Source of the DNA: Calendula officinalis
Lineage: Eukaryota; Streptophyta; Magnoliopsida; Asterales; Asteraceae
NCBI GenBank assembly: GCA_963853835.1
Contig: OY970830.1
Coordinates: forward strand, 33,751,966-33,815,965
DNA: 64,000 nt
Reading direction: 5' to 3'
Shown here in pieces: positions 19,853 to 32,390 of the stretch. A program made the position numbers and the translations under genes. The number at the start of each line of letters is the position of its first letter. Position 1 is the first letter of the stretch. The notes under the pieces are model-generated. The model saw only the letters and a program-made list of their open reading frames with translations, had not been told where the DNA came from and ran no database searches.

Positions 19853-20956
19853 TGTTGGAAATATAGAGATATTGCAAGTTGGCAATTTATGCTCTATCCC
19901 ACATAGGTGGGAGGAAGAACATTTTGTGGGTTTATAATGCATTTAATTCTTTTAAGTCTTCAAAGGCTTTAAGTGGAGGATTAATGGCTAGAACCGAACG
20001 TGCGTTGAGCTGAGATTGATGGCGTGATTTAAGCGCACTTTGAACATCGCTGGGAGCTGGGGATCTTTCTTTTTGGCTAGTTATGTGACAGTCAAGTGTA
20101 ACGGCTGGAGTTAATAGAGGTTGTTTATACCTCTTCCGTTTTTTGACCAACGAATTGATGGTCTAGGCGTTTTTTGTCACAAAATAATGGTGATTAAGAG
20201 TGAATTAATTGTCTGGCCGTTTTTCTTCACTTGTCTCTCGTCTCCCTGTAAAAGGGACTCATATGGCAGAGTTTAGAACACACCCAAAACACAGAAGCTT
20301 TCTCAATTCCCTCTGCAGCGTTTACTTCTTCCATTTCCGAGTGGATGATTAATGGCTAGAACCACACGCGCGCTGAGCCGAGACTGATGGCGCGATTTAG
20401 GCGCACTTTGCACGTCGCGGGGAGCTGGGGAGCTTTCTTTTTGGCTAGTTATGTGACAGTTAAGTATAACGGCTGGAGTTAATAGAGGTTGTTTATACCT
20501 CTTTCGTTTTTTGACCAACGAATTGATGGTCTAGGCGTTTTTTGTCACAGAATAATGGTGATTAAGAGTGAGTTAATTGTCTGGCCGTTTTTCTTCATTT
20601 GTCTCTCGTCTCCCTATAAAAGGGACTCATATGGCAGAGTTTAGAACACACCCAAAACACAGAAGCTCTCTCAATTCCATCTGCAGCGTTTACTTCTTCC
20701 ATTTCCGAGTACTCACTTTGTGTTGAACATTGTTTCTTGCTGTAGAAACATACTATCTTACTGCATCAAATCCTGGGTGTATACGTTGGAGGCTTACATC
20801 GTATAAAGCACGTATAAACCTTAAAGGACAGGAATTTACATTCCGTGCAGTTTGTATTTCGTCACTTTCAGGTTTGCCTATTCATTTTGTTTATTTGATT
20901 GCTACTAACATTGTTACATGATATAAAATATTAAACACTCGGTACCCAGTTTTGCA
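19853..20956 (+). mobile_element. Solo LTR (copia-like) with internal tandem duplication
   Basis: It starts TGTTGGAAATATAG, a typical plant copia LTR beginning, and ends TTTTGCA. ACCCGG directly flanks both sides (19847-19852, 20957-20962). No PBS, coding sequence or second LTR follows, so it looks like recombination product. It holds a 368-bp tandem duplication covering the promoter region. Copy two has CTATAAAAGGGACTC while copy one has CTGTAAAAGGGACTC. The exact 3' boundary rests only on the flanking repeat. Confidence 0.55.
19979..20714 (+). repeat. Tandem duplication, two copies of about 368 bp
   Basis: Copy one (19979-20346) and copy two (20347-20714) both begin GATTAATGGCTAGAACC and end CTTCTTCCATTTCCGAGT, with scattered substitutions. 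Many are C/T or G/A differences. Each carries the LTR TATA region and the start of the likely transcript. The two minus-strand ORFs beginning MVKKRKRYKQPLLTPAV are shadows of this repeat. Confidence 0.93.
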
Positions 20957-20962
20957 ACCCGG

Positions 20963-21496
20963 GAAAATCGGTACCACTAATTTGGTACTGGTTCGGCACC
21001 GTGCTCTGGTTGTACTGCTGTAGTCAATGGCTAAAACAATCACGTTAATTAAAACCAACATCTCTAGTTAAGGTATACATGGCTATTAGATGATTGTATT
21101 AGAATGGAAGTTGAGTCGAACGATGTTGGGATATATGGCATGTTTACTTGGGTAAATGGGGAGAGATTTCTGCCAGGGAAAATCAAGTTTTTAGTTAGGA
21201 TGCGTGGTCTAGCTAACCGATATGTACGTGGTAATTTTCGAAATTTTTCCTTCATTATAATCTTATTTTGAAAAGAAGAAAATTTTTATAAAGAATTAAT
21301 TAACTAAAGGCTTTCTTATTAATTAGTATATCACAAAATCCTCATAAATTTTTACAGAATTCAAGTATTTAATATAGTTCTTTATTAGCTTGATAAACTT
21401 AATTTTAAGCTCGTTATTTTGGTATATTTTTAAATTAACAAGGGAAGGTCATAGAAAGTTAAACTATTAAAACATGACAAAATCATATCTCTTCAT
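20963..21496. other. Spacer
   Basis: No gene is recognised. The minus-strand ORF at 21064-21255 has no domain and no gene context. Confidence 0.4.
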
Positions 21497-21505
21497 ATAT
21501 TTTAA

Positions 21506-22400
21506 GGGAGCTGATTCGTACAGAGCAACTTTTATCCACACAGAACAAATTCATCCTAAATGACAATCATACCCCTTTCTTTCCTTTTATCCCTCTTCCT
21601 AATCAATCATGTTCCCTAACCAATGGGTTGTACCGTGAGCACAAAAATACAGTCCCAATATCCAGAATTCCGTATGCATCCATCTAAATCGAGCAAAGCT
21701 CAGCCGCCGGTGGATACAAAGATGGTGAAAGAAGTGCTATTGGAAACACCCAATCGAAAGCAATCATCTAAAATCGAAAGCATATATCTATTTTCCTGAT
21801 AACATTAAAACAAACAGAGAATTCATACGGCAATCGAAAGCATTTATCTATATATTTGATTTTATATTTGTTAGGTCTCATTGATTTGTCTATTCTAGAG
21901 CGGAAAAATGATGCCAAAATCACAATCAGGTTACCAAGACAAAGCAATGCCTTCACATGATCAAAATCAACAAAATTACTATCGTGGAGATACTAATATC
22001 TCCGGCTAAATCTCCTTATGAGTGAGAGTAACCATTCACAATTAATTAAGTTTCTTAATTTGTATAATTCAATTTCGTCATGAATCTGCATCTATGTGAA
22101 AAACCATTCACAATTAGAAATTGATTATGATAATACCCATCAAATCTCTCCTCTTCTTTGTGTTTTCGTTTTAAATGAATGCCGGTGGAATATCTGATAA
22201 TACCCTTCATATTTGTACCTTTGCTTGATTTAGATGAATTCTAGAGATTGAGACTGTATTTCTGTGCTCACTAAACGATCAATTGGTTAGGGAACGTGAT
22301 TTATTAGGAAGAGGGATAAAAGGAAAGAAATGAGTATGATTGTCATTTAGGAAGTATTTACTCTGTACGGATAAAAATTGCTCTGTACGAATCAACTCTC
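21506..22400. mobile_element. MULE-like non-autonomous element, 895 bp
   Basis: The terminal inverted repeats exceed 100 bp. The left reads GGGAGCTGATTCGTACAGAG, CAACTTTTATCC, then AATGACAATCATACCCCTTTC. The right is the near-complement ending CTCTGTACGAATCAACTCTC. The 9-bp flanks ATATTTTAA (21497-21505) and ATATCTTAA (22401-22409) differ by one base, as expected for an aged Mutator-type insertion. No transposase is seen. It is related to the element at 13183-15532. Confidence 0.87.
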
Positions 22401-22409
22401 ATATCTTAA

Positions 22410-22772
22410 TCGATTACCATTTATGTTCTTTCATAATATATCGTAAACCTTTTATGTATATATTTATTAATATATGAATAAAGAATACCACAAAACCATT
22501 CTAGAAGATTAAGGAAAAAATGTATGACTAATAAAATATTGTCTTCTTTCTTTTTCATTCAAATCAAGGAGACAAAGAACATTATATTTGTGGCATACAA
22601 TACTGTATTTTCAAAGAGACTCACATGGGACGTCCAAAAAATATTATTCCCCACACCCCTTTACATATAAATAAATATTAATAGTTATGTAATAATAACT
22701 AAATAAAAAAATGTCAGTAAATGTTTCTTCAATTTGAAGATCATTAAAAGAATCATCAAGAAAAATAAATTT
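22410..22772. other. 3' flank of the ERF gene
   Basis: AT-rich; it should hold the 3' untranslated region of the minus-strand ERF gene. I see no other feature. Confidence 0.4.
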
Positions 22773-23444
22773 TTATCTGCAGAAGCTCCAAAGATAGATA
22801 TCACCACCTTCTTCATCATAAACATCTTCGGTAATTATGGAAGAAGAATGATCGAACTCGAAAAACGACGTATCAAGCATCCCGTGGTTGTACCTTGGTG
22901 AATCAAGGTTGTACCATGGTGCAACCATGGACATCAAGGTACCATCTAGTGGATTATTTGTTGAAAAGAATGATTCATTTGAAAAGAATGATTCATGATC
23001 ATCTTCCATTGGAATGGTAGGTGGTGTTGTAGATGTTGAAGAGGATAAAGATGATGAATATGACGGTGATGGTGATGGCGGCGATAATGGCGGTGGTGGT
23101 GATGGTGGAGTAATGGCGGCAGCGGCAGTGGCGGCAATCTTTTGGATTGATTTAGGAGACATGATGGTTGTGGAGTAGTGATGATGATCATATTCGGTAC
23201 GTGGAAAATTAAGATTTGCGGTGGGACCCTTGAGGCAAAGTAGGGCTGCATCATAGGCTCTAGCCGCTGCTTCGGGAGTTGAATAAGATCCTAACCATAT
23301 TCGTGTTTTTTGATTGGGTGCTCGAATCTCGGAAACGTATGAACCCCAACTCCTCATTCTTACTCCTTTATATTTCTTCTTACTAATCATTGATGATGAT
23401 GTTCTAGTGGTCTCTCCTTGAATCTTCAACTCTTTTTTCACCAT
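22773..23444 (-). CDS. AP2/ERF transcription factor, DREB A-5-like (ERF012/013/014 type)
   Basis: A single-exon protein of 223 residues if translation starts at the Met of MVKKELK (23444). An in-frame Met 10 codons upstream (23474) is possible but adds a hydrophobic MRYLFIFIRE not found in the family. The AP2 domain spans about residues 24-81 and is complete: KKYKGVRMRSWGSYVSEIRA, then TRIWLGSYSTPEAAARAYDA and the ALLCLKGPTANLNFP end typical of the ERF012-014 group. The C-terminal half is Ser/Pro-rich with an acidic stretch, and the protein ends LWSFCR, like the LWSF tail of this group. It should bind GCC/DRE-type promoter elements in the nucleus. The exact orthologue cannot be told from sequence reading alone. 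Confidence 0.9.
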   Translation of the reverse strand: MVKKELKIQGETTRTSSSMISKKKYKGVRMRSWGSYVSEIRAPNQKTRIWLGSYSTPEAAARAYDAALLCLKGPTANLNFPRTEYDHHHYSTTIMSPKSIQKIAATAAAAITPPSPPPPLSPPSPSPSYSSSLSSSTSTTPPTIPMEDDHESFFSNESFFSTNNPLDGTLMSMVAPWYNLDSPRYNHGMLDTSFFEFDHSSSIITEDVYDEEGGDIYLWSFCR

Positions 23445-23643
23445 TTCTCGAATAAAAATGAACAAATAACGCAAGTTTTGATCCTTTAACCCTTTTGATG
23501 ATCGGCTGATTTCCGAGCAAAAAAAAAAAAAACCAAGCCTTTGAGAGATATATGAATGAATGAATGAAAACCTTGTATGTGTGTGTGTGTGATTGATGCA
23601 AAGAACGATGGTGAAGATGAAATGAATGGAACTTCTTATTGTA

Positions 23644-23651
23644 ATATATAG
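23644..23651 (-). promoter_or_regulatory. Putative TATA box of the ERF gene
   Basis: On the minus strand CTATATAT lies about 200 bp upstream of the ERF start codon. A 5' leader with a T14-type tract (23520-23532) and a (CATT)n stretch follows. The spacing suits a leader of roughly 170 nt. Confidence 0.45.
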
Positions 23652-23904
23652 TCTTCAAGTGAGCAAGCTAGAGCTAGTGAAATGGGTGACAGGTGTTTTT
23701 GTTTCTATTTTTAGTTTAGTTTTAGTTTTATATTTTAAAAATGGAGAGACTTTGAGTTCACATTTCTTACATAAACACCCCTTTGACTACGAGTTTTTAT
23801 TAGCTTGCAAATAGCATATATTTAGAGCAATGTGTATCAAATATATTTTTAATAAAAGTATCAATAAATTATAATGATAATAATGAAATATATGTATAAG
23901 GAAG

Positions 23905-24108
23905 TAAAGGAAGCACTCCAAAAAAATTTATTCTGTTTTTGGAGTGACTTTTTCGAAAAAACAACTCCAAAAATATCAATTTTTGGAGCAATTTTTTAAC
24001 CGCTTAAAAAACCATTTGATCTTTTGGAACGTAGAGTATAGGAACGGACCCAACACTGCTTCAGAAAACCTTTATAACCGTTCCTAAAGGCTATTTTTTT
24101 CGTAGTAA
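23905..24108. repeat. CACTA-like transposon relic
   Basis: The right end reads CCGTTCCTAAAGGCTATTTT, then TTTTCGTAGTA. Its complement (TACTACGAAAAAAATAGCCT) is the usual terminal sequence of plant CACTA elements apart from the first base. Upstream are short inverted GGAACG/CGTTCC and repeated CCAAAAA motifs. The left end is not clear. Confidence 0.45.
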
Positions 24109-24396
24109 TGGTAACATGAAGTAAAAACTTCAAAAACAATGCTTTTAGGACAACAGTTTGTATTTTTTTTTTTTTTTTTGCTTAAAGTAATTATAAACTA
24201 ACTAATTAAAAACACTCCCTTTAAATTTTATTAACCATCTGAGTAGTTATGTTTCATTAATTGTACTCTAACTATTTTAACCATTCTTAATCATTGTCCT
24301 AAGCGCTACAGTTAGCAAATCTCAATATTTAACATTGTAGGTATTTTGATTTTATGGTATATCGTCCATTACATAGAGAAAAATATTTTGTAGATA

Positions 24397-24639
24397 CTCC
24401 CTCCGTCCCACAAAAAACTTCTCATTTCACCCTAAATTTTTGTCCCACAAAAAACTTCTCATTTCAATAAAATACTATTATTACTAAGGACCCCACCACT
24501 AACTATCCACTAACTATCTTTCTCTCTCCAAATCAATCTTATATTTTAATCAAAATTATTGTCAATGACCTCACCACTAACTATCACCTTAAAACTTGTG
24601 CCCATCTCAAATGGGAAGTTTTTTGTGGGACGGAGGGAG
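24397..24639. mobile_element. Stowaway-like MITE, 243 bp
   Basis: The termini are CTCCCTCCGTCCCACAAAAA and the inverted TTTTTTGTGGGACGGAGGGAG, flanked by TA (24395-24396, 24640-24641). It is the best preserved member of the family in this window. Confidence 0.93.
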
Positions 24640-24641
24640 TA

Positions 24642-27600
24642 TATTTTAGTCATATTTATAAGACAAATACAATGTTGCTCTTCAAGCAGTAAGTTCAACA
24701 CCATGATTTTAAATTCTCCAAAGTAGCATTAGGGATAAAAATGTGATCATATTTCGTATTAGGATACTCCGTATATGCGTGTACTTTTTGAATTTTTTTT
24801 TTTTTTAAACTTAACAATCAAATTCAAAACTTTTAACAAATTATAAAATCAGTACAATTTAATAAATGCGTACAATATTACTTTTTAAGGATAATAAATT
24901 GCAAAGAGATATCCATGTATTAAAGATACATATAGCATGTAAATACGTAATGATTATAAACGGTACATATGTAAATTTAGTGGGAACTTGGAAAGTGGTA
25001 TTGTTGCATGGATTTTGACTTAGAGAGCAAGGCATCTTCCACATGAAGATTGATGAACGAAAAGTGAAAAGGAAAAAAAGAAAACAATTAGAAAGTGAGG
25101 GGTGAATTAGTAATCTCAAATACCACATGGGCGTTGATTATTTTATTTAAGGAAACTATGAAAACATTTGACATAGGATTCTGTACTTTACCACTTGTAC
25201 GTAGCTTCCTGGATTTTCCATTAACTTCCGGTGACAAAACTATTACTTCTACCATTTATTTCTACTCATATTCTTACTCATTACATGAAGATATGTATCA
25301 AAATCAAGAGATTATATTAAAAAGGAGAATTAATAAAGTACACATTTCATCCTATCAAATAGATAGGACTATGGATATGACAAAATAGTATGACTAAATA
25401 TCATTTCATTGTTAGTCACATGTAATCATATTTTTAACTACTGTCATTACAGTTGAATTTTATTAAAAAAAAAATTCTACTTGAGAAAATATTATGTTAC
25501 TTATATTATTATTATTTTCTTTATTTTAACTAAATTAGTTAATCACAACTTTGACAAATTATCTTCAATTTACTTTTGACAACGACACCAATTTTAATTC
25601 AACCAAGTTTACATCTGTTATAATTTTCCCAAAAAATTAGTTATTGTTATATCCTTTAATATATACCGTACATTTTGTTAAACTTTACTTCACAATTTTC
25701 TTTATCACATTACACGGTCCCATATTTAATATATTTTGTTAATGATGTTTACACTATATATTTAAAGTTGATAATATTAATTAGCTTTTAAAAAATTTCT
25801 AAACCTGGATTTTACAAAGTTAAATTTTTTATGTAATAATATATTTTTATTGTAGTAGGATTCAAACCCACATTAATGTCAACTCTCATATTAACATTGA
25901 CATTGAATGTATATTTAGACTAATAATTTCAAAAATGCATGCATAAATATTATGAGTACTTCTGTTAATTTATAATTAAGAGTTTTTTCAAGGGGTTATT
26001 TAAAAACTAATTACTATTTGAATAATTTTTGTCATTGGAATATATATATTTTTAAGTTTACTTTTCTTTAACACTTTAATATTCATTGTTTGTTTTCTTT
26101 AGCCTCTATAATTATAACTTTTTTTAAACCCTGGATAAATTTATATGTAAATTCTTTATTATTTATTGATTATTTAATAAATAAATATGAATTTGCATTT
26201 TAAAATTTTATATCTTAAGTAGTATTCGTCGAATTTAAAAATAAAAGAAATATTAGTTATAAAAATTGACGTTAACATATATTTTTTACTTTATAGCTAT
26301 AAATGATAACTTTATTATATTTTAATATTTTTTGAAAAAAAAACACCAGTCATAATTATTCTTTTGCCAAATTATATGTTATGCAGTATTTATAAAAAAT
26401 TTAAAATATATAAAGGTAAATTAGTAATAATCATAAAAGAAAAAGTCATTAATATATTTGTGTTAATTAAAATTAATGTAAATTTGATGTAACAAAAGTT
26501 ATAAGTTATTTTGAACTTATTATAGGAGACATTGTTAAAAAAAAAACTTTATTATTGGAGATTTGGAGATGCTCTAAATAAAGCATATACGCCATTATCA
26601 GTCCTAATCACATAAACACAACGATTGTGCATGGTTAATTGGTTAGTAACCTCGTATTAAAAAGAAATATTTTTTTAAATTTTGTAAAGCAACAAAAGGA
26701 AAGAAAAAGGAAGAAGCTAAAGACGCGCAATGGAACAGTAAACCCCTCTGCCTTGTAAAATTAAGCCAACCAGCTGTTGCTCTTCTGTCTCTCATTGCCC
26801 CAAAAAACCGCGTTCAAAATCATATATATTTTCAATTTTAGCCCTCCATCTTACCATATTTCTAGCTACAACATTAATATTTGGGGGTAATTAAATCTAA
26901 GCCACATTATCATTGTAGGGTCATATTTGACAATAAAACTTTTGCTTTTTTTTTTTTTTTTTTTTATGTTTGAGAAAACTTATTTAGTATATATGCTTAT
27001 TAGTTTAATAAATCTAAATAAATTTATCATCCATTTTGTGAGGTGATGTCTAAATCACACAAATTAATTTATATGTCATAATTATTGTTTTACAGTGGTG
27101 TACTTTAAATGTTATTCAATCCCTGCGAGATAGTACATCGGTCTATCTAAAACACCAACCGAAAAAAACTAACCGACGGGATGGTAAACCGGTCTATCTA
27201 AAACTACCCTAACTAAAGTAAACCGTCTTAGAAAGATACTAGTTCAGTCAATATAACTACTATAAAATTAAAAATAAAAAGTTTGAATAAATGTGAAGTT
27301 GTTATGTCAATTTACGGTCAGAAAACGTTAATTCTAATCACATGGAGTGATGTATATGGTACAACACCACAAATTAAATTATTAAAGTTATTACACTCTT
27401 TATATTGTAATTACTAATTAGTTTAATTATTATATTATGCTTCTGTGATTTTGGAAAATGAGAGAATATCCAGCCATAAACAATTGACAATTTTGGTACT
27501 CTTTTTCAAGATACAAAGTGAACTTATCCCATGTGGCCCCAAGCTTTCATACTTTTAACTTTCGTACACAAGTTTGAACTCATATTGGCACACAGTTCCT

Positions 27601-29116
27601 ACGTAAATGTTTATTTAGCCAACTTTTTGTTTAAATATGCATGGTATTAGAAGAGATTACGAGATCGATGCCTCCTAATTAATCATGACTTGAGAACATT
27701 ATATATAAAACCCCATTGAACAAAGAGTAATATTTTTAGTCACTAGTTTATGAGACTTATTTATGTTGTTCATTTAGTTAGTAATTGTTTAATTTTAACT
27801 TATAATTTTCAAAAGCAATAACTTTTACTATTTTAAGACCAGGAACAAACATTTCTAATTCCGGAAATTGACAAACCACTATTATCACTTTTGTTTCCAA
27901 TTATGAGATTTCAAAAATTATCGGTTGCAGTTTTGATTTCAGTCGTACCAACAAGTACGTATATGCTCACATCTACATGAGATGCATCATAGCCGGACTT
28001 AGAGAAAATTATATATAAGGCCCTATTGAACAAAGATTAATTTCACCACTAGTTATTTAAAATCTTAAAATGAGATATTTCAGGATATAAAAATTGGAAA
28101 ATATAATTATTCGGTAGGGTTGGTAATTAATATAACACCTAGATACAAGTCATGTACCCTAAATAAGTCAACATCAAAAACCTCATCTTTAAATGATTGT
28201 GTTTGTCTAGTCATGTAATGTAGTACTTGATTGTACACATATTTCTTTCCTTGAACCTTCACTCTTGCCATGCCCATACTTCCTCAACTACTTTCTAAAT
28301 TATATGACATGTTAATTAGATAACGAATCAGATTAAATATGCATGCGAATACATTATTCAAAATGTGGGCATTTTATTATAGCTTTTTCAGTTCCAGTTT
28401 TTTCGGTTCTAAAACCCGAGTTTGACAATTTGAGTCTAACTCAACATGTAGTTTATGTTGATGATATAGTTTTCGGTTCTAACCGGTTATAAACCGAGAT
28501 AACTGGATCGAACTGGAACCATAAGTATTATTTCGGTTCAATTCTCCATTCTTGTATTTTGGTTTTTTCGGTTCACGATTTTTTGGTACCGGAATGCATC
28601 TTTACTAGAAATGATAACTCGTTTGTGAATAACTTGAAGACTTGGATCAAATAAGTTATACTAGATGTTTAAACTATATAGATGTTACCAATTTCTTTGA
28701 GATTCTAGGCTTCTAGCTTCAAGTTTACCACAAGTTTTAAGTTATTACATAAATATTAAGTGTACGTGCCTTATCTTCTTTTTAGAAAATGTCTCCACGA
28801 GCAAAAACCGAATCTACCAATAACAAGAGTATGGGGACTGAAAGCGTCATTGCAGCATCGTAATGATTTTTAAATGAATAAGAAAAACATTATTGTGTCA
28901 AGCACGAGATTCTGTTTTAACCCTTAAAACAATGACAAAACTGTTTAATTTAAAGGGATTATGTGAGCACACGATTTAACTGTTATGCTTCTACCATTTG
29001 ATGTTAATATTTTGTTTCGTACTATAATTTACAAATTGTTATTGTAATTTAATTTATGTAATTTAATATTACTAGAAATATTAATAGGCTCATATATATG
29101 TTAGTTCTTTCTAATA
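24642..29116. other. 4.5-kb AT-rich intergenic region
   Basis: No gene with recognisable domains is present on either strand; the few ORFs of 60-100 codons are short and unlike known proteins. Long T-runs occur at about 24165 and 26945. An imperfect direct repeat of about 65 bp lies at 27683-27750 and 27993-28060. A TTTTCGGTTC-rich stretch (28380-28600) looks like a hAT relic. Confidence 0.55.
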
Positions 29117-31894
29117 CTAGTCTTATGCCCGCGCAATTCGCAGGGAAAAAAGACAACAACTTAAAAGGGTCAATTGGGTTCAATGGAGAGGAACCAAAAG
29201 CATACATATCGTTTAACACAGTTACATAAAGAACCAAAAAGCAGAATTTCAATTAAATAAATTATGTAACAGATTTTGATTCGCGTTAATGAAACGGGTC
29301 AAAAGACTATAATTTTAAATCAATCAATGAATTGGGTTTTGGATAACTGAATCAGAGTCATAAAGTAACAAATTTTGACCCATTTCATTGATTACCATTA
29401 TCAAATGCTGAATATTGTTACAAATCCACAATAAAATTAGAATAAATGTGAATCTATAACGTATTTGGAAAAGTAAAAAGTTACATAAAGAACATGAGAA
29501 TTCATGGAAAACCTTCATACAACAAATTACATAAGAGTATTTATGACATTAATTAAAACAAATTGAAGTAACTTATATCCCTTCTGCATATATTCCGTGT
29601 GCCTTGTATTTAATAAGACTAACATTGTTTGCAAAGTTTCCAAAAACCATTATAAAATACAAGGAATACATGGGTAACTACCTTCAAAAAACAACGTGGT
29701 TGATGCAAAAAACATAACATAAAGAAGTCATAAAGTGAAAAACTTGAAGTTTTTTTAACATTACTTCAAAATTCAAATTTGATACCTAGAATGACATTGT
29801 TTGGTAAACATAGGACAGCATTAGCTTTCAAAATCTGCAAGAACAAAAACAAATGACAAAATATCAAATATCAATATTTCCTTTATTGCTGCAAACTAAA
29901 ACTCACAAAATGTTGATTGCAATTTTACCAAAATTTGAATTATTAAAGGTTTCTATCCCAGTGCGAACCCAAGATTTAAATAATTAAATAAAATATTTCT
30001 GTTGATGGTATTGATTATCAAATCATAGGATGGTATCATCTTCAGTTTCACTACAAGAATCCGTCTTCATTCTAAAGTATTTCACCTTTTCATCAAAATA
30101 TAATACAAAAACAATTGAGAAAACATGAAATAAATACAAATGGTAACATATCGAACGGGGCAAAGATGTAATCTAGCAAACGGGTTGGTACTCATCGGTA
30201 ATTAGAAATTACCAATTTTGACCCAAACTCACTTTGATAAATACAAACTGCTAATTATATGCAATATGATACTTGTTAGCAAATAACTGACGCATTTTTG
30301 TACAAGCAAAGTCATTAAATAAATACAGAGATCTTTTGATGTAATTATCTAACTTCGGAATTTAAGTAACAATAAAATTCATAAATCCTTACATCCAATT
30401 TCTAACATTCATTCACCCCCAAATTTCTTAAAAAAAAAAAAAAAAATCGACTAAATTACTAAATATAGCGAAACACAGATCAGTCATGAATTTATTTACG
30501 ATTAACTGAAACATCAAAGGCGTTGAATATAAAGTTCATAAAAAATAAAATTCAATAAAATTGATTTGAGTTTTAAAGTGGATGTACGCATACAAATCAA
30601 TAAAATTCCAAACAAATAAATTTGTGAAAAATTTGAACTAAAAACATAAAATGAAAACTCTAATTGAAGAACTGTGGATAAGAAAATGTATAAAAACCAT
30701 AGGCATACAGTTAAATGCTTCCTTTCAGTAGGATGCACAAAGAAAAATGGGCACAGAGAGAAAGAAACAGGGGATGTACTTGTATTTCATTACATTCCCA
30801 TGTGACATCTGGACATATAAATATGTGTATGTACGTAGAAACGCACAAATACACACAGAGACCAATTGAACGCATGTTTATGATAAAACATACATGTGAA
30901 CGAAAATTTTGTTTCATAAATGTGCAAGTAACCAAACGAGAATAAAAATAATAAAATAAGAGAAATGATATTTATTCCTATCATTTAGACATACTCATAA
31001 GTCTACCTACTTGATAGGATGACATGTGTATTCCACTAATTCTCTCTCCTAATATTATCCCTTGATTTTGACACGTGTTTTCATCTAATGAGTAGGCCTA
31101 TGAGTAGGTCTAAATGGTAGGCCTAAATACCATTACTCATAAAATAATAACATATATGATGGATATTTTTTGGAGTTCTGATTGTAAATTTTTCTAAAGA
31201 AGTTGGTACTCTTGTTGCTCATAAAGAACATCTCTGAATATAAAGTTTATAATTGGTGTTTGGCAGTGAACCACTGCACAAATTCAAGTGAAAACTGTAT
31301 CAGATTACATAGACTATTTTTTTATATACAATAAAATAATGAGGCCCTTAATCAAAAACTACTGCACAAAAATTAAAGAAAAAACATAAACAAAGACAAA
31401 GGCATGATGGTTTAATATTATGCCACCATATGAACCAAAAGATAACACCAACAACAATAATATAATCGCCTTCTAAAAAGAAACCTAAACAAAATATAAT
31501 GAATTTTAATCTTAATCTTAAAATTAGCAAATCGTAGGAACAAAAACAAAATGAAAAACGTGAATTACCAGTGCAAAAATTAACCACTTATATAGTAGAT
31601 TAAATTAAATTAAAATTAAAACAAAAAAGAATTGTCCGATTGAGAAGAAGCGCAAACGAATGCATTTAAATAGAGAATGAAGGGATACGACGGTTGGAAG
31701 AGAGTCAGAAACGGTTTAGGAGGAAGAAGCACCGGTCAAGAAGAGTGAAGGGGTTGTGATGAAAGGCACCGTTTCAATCGAAGACAAGAAGAATGACGGA
31801 GAGAAGATGAAGGGGTGGGTGGGGAAGAACGTAACCACCGTGTGCTTGTAATTCCCATAATACCCTTATCCCCTAATTGATTATTATAGATAGA
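29117..31894 (-). mobile_element. Candidate Helitron, about 2.8 kb
   Basis: On the minus strand the left boundary shows a hairpin (CCCTGCGAATTGCGCGGG) followed by CATAAGACTAG|T, a textbook Helitron 3' end. The best 5' candidate is A|TCTATCTATAATAATCAATT at 31894. The interior is AT-rich without a recognisable Rep/helicase, holds a small MITE at 30963-31133 and ends in a purine-rich stretch (31660-31840). The 3' end is firm; the 5' end is a guess. Confidence 0.42.
30963..31133. repeat. MITE-like inverted repeat, about 170 bp
   Basis: The left arm (AATGATATTTATTCCTATCA, TTTAGACATACTCATAAG) pairs with the complement of CCTATGAGTAGGTCTAAATGGTAGGCCTAAATACCATT at the right. The arms are about 45 bp with a few mismatches. 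The type is not determined. Confidence 0.65.
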
Positions 31895-32159
31895 TAACAA
31901 AAAATCAGGATTATAATAGTTAAGGGTGTGAAAGTGAAGGGAAAAAGAGCGTACGGATTGACCAAACATTGATTGATGCACATGCATCTCCACGGAATCG
32001 AATCAGATTGCCGCTCCAAACCCTCGAGGGAATATATGCAACATTTATCAATTTTTTTCCATACATCCAATTTTGTTCAAAAGAGACCGAGTTTCATCGC
32101 CTTTAAATTGGTGAAACAATGTTGAGAATCAATGTTCGTTTTTGATGTAATCCATCCTT

Positions 32160-32385
32160 CATTTCATCATTCGCTAAAATGAACGATCCACTTACATTAA
32201 GTAATTATAGACCTATATGCCCGATTGGTTGTATTTATAAAAAATCGTAGCAAAAATTACTTACCGATAGATTGAAAAAAGTTGTGGAGAAGGTTGTTAA
32301 TGTTGAGCAATCGGCTTATGTGGAGGGCAAAACATATCATTGACGGGCCTTTGACGATGAATGAGATTTGTAGTTGGCGAAGAGA
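32160..32385 (+). pseudogene. LINE reverse transcriptase relic
   Basis: Translation across frame breaks gives NDPLTLSNYRPICPIGCIYK, RLKKVVEKVVNVEQSAYVEG and then GPLTMNEICSW, the same RT blocks as in the LINE at 5941-6330. Stops and at least two frame changes show decay. It is cut on the right by the inverted-repeat element starting near 32391. Confidence 0.85.
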
Positions 32386-32390
32386 TTTGT

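Noticed and set aside
20957..20962. ACCCGG as a firm target duplication of the solo LTR.
   Set aside because: Six bases instead of five, and the LTR end TTTTGCA is not a close inverted match to TGTTGG, so the boundary is kept at moderate confidence only.
22773..23474. ERF start at the upstream Met (23474).
   Set aside because: It adds MRYLFIFIRE, which is unlike related ERFs that begin MVK; the Met at 23444 is preferred, though not proven.
29049..31993. Several 60-85-codon ORFs.
   Set aside because: Low-complexity, AT-rich, no domain, no splice context and no similarity recognised.
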